DNA from: Stenomitos frigidus_A
GTDB lineage: Bacteria; Cyanobacteriota; Cyanobacteriia; Leptolyngbyales; Leptolyngbyaceae
DNA length: 64,000 nucleotides
Assembly (NCBI RefSeq): GCF_963877135.1
Contig: NZ_CAWNSW010000125.1
Coordinates: 62,001 to 126,000 of the forward strand
Direction: 5' to 3'
Shown: positions 62,220-64,000 of the stretch, one piece after another
How positions within the stretch are numbered: the first letter of the stretch is position 1
How the letters are laid out: every line of letters begins with the position of its first letter
The notes under the pieces: model-generated
Databases searched by the model: none
What the model was told of the DNA's origin: nothing
Seen by the model: the letters and a program-made list of their open reading frames with translations, nothing else
Position numbers and translations under genes: made by a program

Positions 62220-63266
62220 TTACTGGATCGCTTTCATCAAAAATTCTGCCAGCTCAATCAGTTGGGACTTGTTAAACGCCTCTAAAAGCGCTCTAGCAGC
62301 TGCTCTTGGCTCAGCAGGGATGATAATCTGATTGGCTTTAGCTGTGGTTACTTCTCGGACAGCGGGTTGGTGAGTTGCTTCGGGAAGTGGCAGCTTCGCA
62401 ACGAGCTGAGGCGTAGGAGCAGGGTGTATCGTGAGCTGCTGTAGGGCAGTGCTGGGAATGATCTCGCTAGCTCGTCCGACCAGCAACAGATCGCCAGCTA
62501 ACTTAAGCTCCTTAATGACCAGAGGCGCCATGATGGCATAGGTGTTACGAGGATGAGCCAGGGCGCTGTGCACTGCCTGTAGCAGTCTGCGCCATTCTGC
62601 TGAACTATTGAGTTGCACCATACGGCTGCAGAGGGTGGCCAGTTGCTGTCGGTTAGCGGGTGTATCTCCTTGCTTGAAGAGTTGCAACATCATCTTGAGA
62701 GCACCATGCAGCCGATTCGCCAATTCTGGGTTGGCAGGTACAGGCTGGACTACGGCGATCGCAGGTTTGCCAGCATTACGTTCTTCTTGCAGTAAACGGT
62801 TGAGATAATTTTGCAGCTCTGCAAAGGTTGGTTCTGCTGCCTGAACCCGCTGAGCGGCATCTTCTTCTTTGAGACCATACGGTGACTGCAGTTCTTCAAC
62901 CAGCTCTTTGAGAATGTCAAACCCTTGTAAAAACAAGTTCTCGAGCGATTGGTCAATCTTGACGGGGTGATCGGTCAGAAGCTTAAAGCAATCTTCCAGA
63001 TGATGGCCCACCTTGTGAATGCTGGTAAAGCCCAACATGGCAGCTCCCCCTTTAACCGAATGAGCAGCGCGAAACAGCTCATTGAGTCGCTCTGTATCTG
63101 CCATCGTGGCTTGTAAATCTAATAAGCCTCGCTCGATCGTATCGAGGTGCTCTTTAGCTTCCTCAATGAAGTAACCCAAGATTTGCTGCTGTTTCGTCGC
63201 CTGCACGAGCCTATCCCTCAGAGTGCTAACTTGTACGAGCTCAAGCGGTTCGTTATGATACCGCAC
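62220..63266 (-). CDS. Hpt-domain phosphotransfer protein (CheA N-terminus-like)
   Basis: A 348-residue soluble protein. The Hpt domain spans about 25-135: FIEEAKEHLDTIERGLLDLQ, then the phospho-acceptor His in FRAAHSVKGGAAMLGFTSIH and KVGHHLEDCFKLL. It lacks kinase, CheW and receiver domains, so it must exchange phosphate with separate partners, a common form in cyanobacterial CheA-like systems of motility and surface sensing. The rest is helical and low in conservation. No partners lie next to it. Confidence 0.85.
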   Translation of the reverse strand: MRYHNEPLELVQVSTLRDRLVQATKQQQILGYFIEEAKEHLDTIERGLLDLQATMADTERLNELFRAAHSVKGGAAMLGFTSIHKVGHHLEDCFKLLTDHPVKIDQSLENLFLQGFDILKELVEELQSPYGLKEEDAAQRVQAAEPTFAELQNYLNRLLQEERNAGKPAIAVVQPVPANPELANRLHGALKMMLQLFKQGDTPANRQQLATLCSRMVQLNSSAEWRRLLQAVHSALAHPRNTYAIMAPLVIKELKLAGDLLLVGRASEIIPSTALQQLTIHPAPTPQLVAKLPLPEATHQPAVREVTTAKANQIIIPAEPRAAARALLEAFNKSQLIELAEFLMKAIQ

Positions 63267-63672
63267 CTTTTCTCAGTGTTCCCATTCTAATGAGGCTTTT
63301 ATCTTGCTTTCTGAGGAATCGTTTTGCGTCATAAGCACCATTACGATGAAGATTGCGATGAAGGCAGTTACTGTTTTAAAGCGATCTGATTTCAAAGTAA
63401 GCTTGATGAGCCAGGAAAGAAAACGCCGAAAGGCTGTGGCCCAATATAGCGCCAAGAAGAAATGTTGCCGTCAAGAGGGGTTGCCTTTAATCCTGCTGTT
63501 CGGCTGACATCTTCATGTCTTATGTCAGCCAGAACACATGATCGTGCCTGTTGCAAAGCCTCTTCCCTTCAACAGATCCAAAATTTTGAGGCTTCTTTCT
63601 TTCAGCCCTTGCAAACTTAACCATACAGGCTCACACTAGACTTGAGCAGGCTGGGAAGATGAGAGGTTTGTT
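63267..63672. other. Region between the Hpt gene and glgC
   Basis: About 400 bp. Two short frames on opposite strands (60 codons at 63273-63455 minus with a hydrophobic stretch; 67 codons at 63304-63507 plus) are mutually exclusive and neither has a good ribosome site. The glgC promoter should lie in 63520-63670. Confidence 0.5.
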
Positions 63673-64000
63673 GTGAAAAAAGTTTTAGCCATTATTTTGG
63701 GAGGCGGTGCTGGCACTCGCCTTTATCCATTGACAAAGCTGCGAGCTAAGCCTGCTGTGCCGATCGCAGGCAAGTATCGTCTTATTGATATTCCAGTTAG
63801 TAATTGTATTAATTCAGACATTTTTAAGATCTACGTCTTGACTCAGTTCAATTCGGCTTCGTTAAATCGTCATATTTCCCGCGCTTACAATTTCACGACA
63901 GGCTTCACTGAGGGTTTTGTCGAGGTTCTGGCCGCTCAACAGACACCAGAAAATCCCAACTGGTTTCAGGGCACTGCTGATGCTGTACGACAGTATCTTT
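63673..64000 (+). CDS. glgC: Glucose-1-phosphate adenylyltransferase GlgC (3' end beyond window)
   Basis: The first 109 codons are present. GTG 63673 with GAGAGG 6 nt upstream starts VKKVLAIILGGGAGTRLYPL, followed by TKLRAKPAVPIAGKYRLIDI, PVSNCINSD and VLTQFNSASLNRHISRAYNF. The nucleotide-binding GGGxGTRLxPLT signature and the allosteric-type N-terminus identify ADP-glucose pyrophosphorylase, the committed step of glycogen synthesis, activated by 3-phosphoglycerate in cyanobacteria. It is truncated by the window edge. Confidence 0.96.
   Translation, partial: MKKVLAIILGGGAGTRLYPLTKLRAKPAVPIAGKYRLIDIPVSNCINSDIFKIYVLTQFNSASLNRHISRAYNFTTGFTEGFVEVLAAQQTPENPNWFQGTADAVRQYL

Noticed and set aside
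63273..63507. Opposing 60- and 67-codon frames before glgC
   Set aside because: Mutually exclusive, without ribosome sites or family features.
1..64000. CRISPR array or prophage
   Set aside because: No regularly spaced direct repeats with unique spacers, and no integrase, capsid or terminase genes were seen; the TA-array repeats are not CRISPR-like.

Overview
The window is chromosomal DNA of a cyanobacterium. This follows from the gene content: ndhF/ndhD of NDH-1, the suf operon with SufR and the ferredoxin-thioredoxin reductase catalytic chain, a cyAbrB regulator, a cyanobacterial-type GshA, a Pap-like V4R/SpkG operon and GlgC. It also follows from the very frequent HIP1 octamer GCGATCGC. 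The dispersed palindromes, decayed multidomain sensor kinases and many TA genes suggest a large-genome, probably filamentous Leptolyngbya-like lineage, but the genus is a guess.

Layout. 1-2.7 kb: the 3' part of a giant CheB/CheR-type hybrid kinase and a truncated PAS gene. 2.6-5.0 kb: three different type II toxin-antitoxin modules in a row, with three copies of a ~106-bp HIP1-bounded repeat at the module boundaries. 5-6.8 kb: cyclophilin, TspO-like protein and a secreted unknown. 6.9-13.3 kb: sufBCDS and ftrC, divergent from sufR, with two SufR-type operators between them. 13.4-18.7 kb: unknowns, a ClC channel, cyAbrB with an abutting 36-codon membrane mini-gene, and a Spy-like protein. 19-28.6 kb: SagB-type nitroreductase, SGNH hydrolase, Amt, GshA, TrmL and a LysM/M23 envelope protein. 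28.8-30.5 kb: an elongator-type tRNA-Met with unusual stems and a multiply broken sensor kinase. 31-36.4 kb: a copper-handling cluster (DUF305, Csp-like four-helix protein, HMA chaperone, P1B ATPase, cupredoxin, DCC thiol protein). 36.5-38.3 kb: remnants of a FIST-kinase-GGDEF system. 38.5-43.8 kb: secreted unknowns, a large membrane coiled-coil/TPR protein and a receiver-kinase. 44.2-47.8 kb: glcE-glcF and an HdeD-like protein. 47.9-54.6 kb: a MIDAS-less VWA protein, ndhD, ndhF, thioredoxin and a Z-ISO/NnrU-like protein. 54.7-59.3 kb: Ser/Thr kinase (SpkG type), V4R, phycobilisome-like, small protein and V4R genes, matching the photosystem II assembly proficiency (Pap) operon. 60-64 kb: deacetylase/NAGPA fusion, an Hpt protein and the start of glgC.

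How the parts work together. The suf block makes Fe-S clusters and is probably repressed by SufR through paired CAAC-N6-GTTG sites. Two very similar MerR-type promoters (TTGACT, dyad, 20-bp spacer) precede the DUF305 gene and the chaperone/ATPase pair, so one unseen regulator probably controls the metal cluster. The most unusual structures are the repeat-punctuated TA array, the 29-residue-periodic coiled-coil protein, the abrB-coupled mini-gene, a MITE-like element present in opposite orientations on both sides of the trx-spkG segment, and several sensor genes caught in decay.
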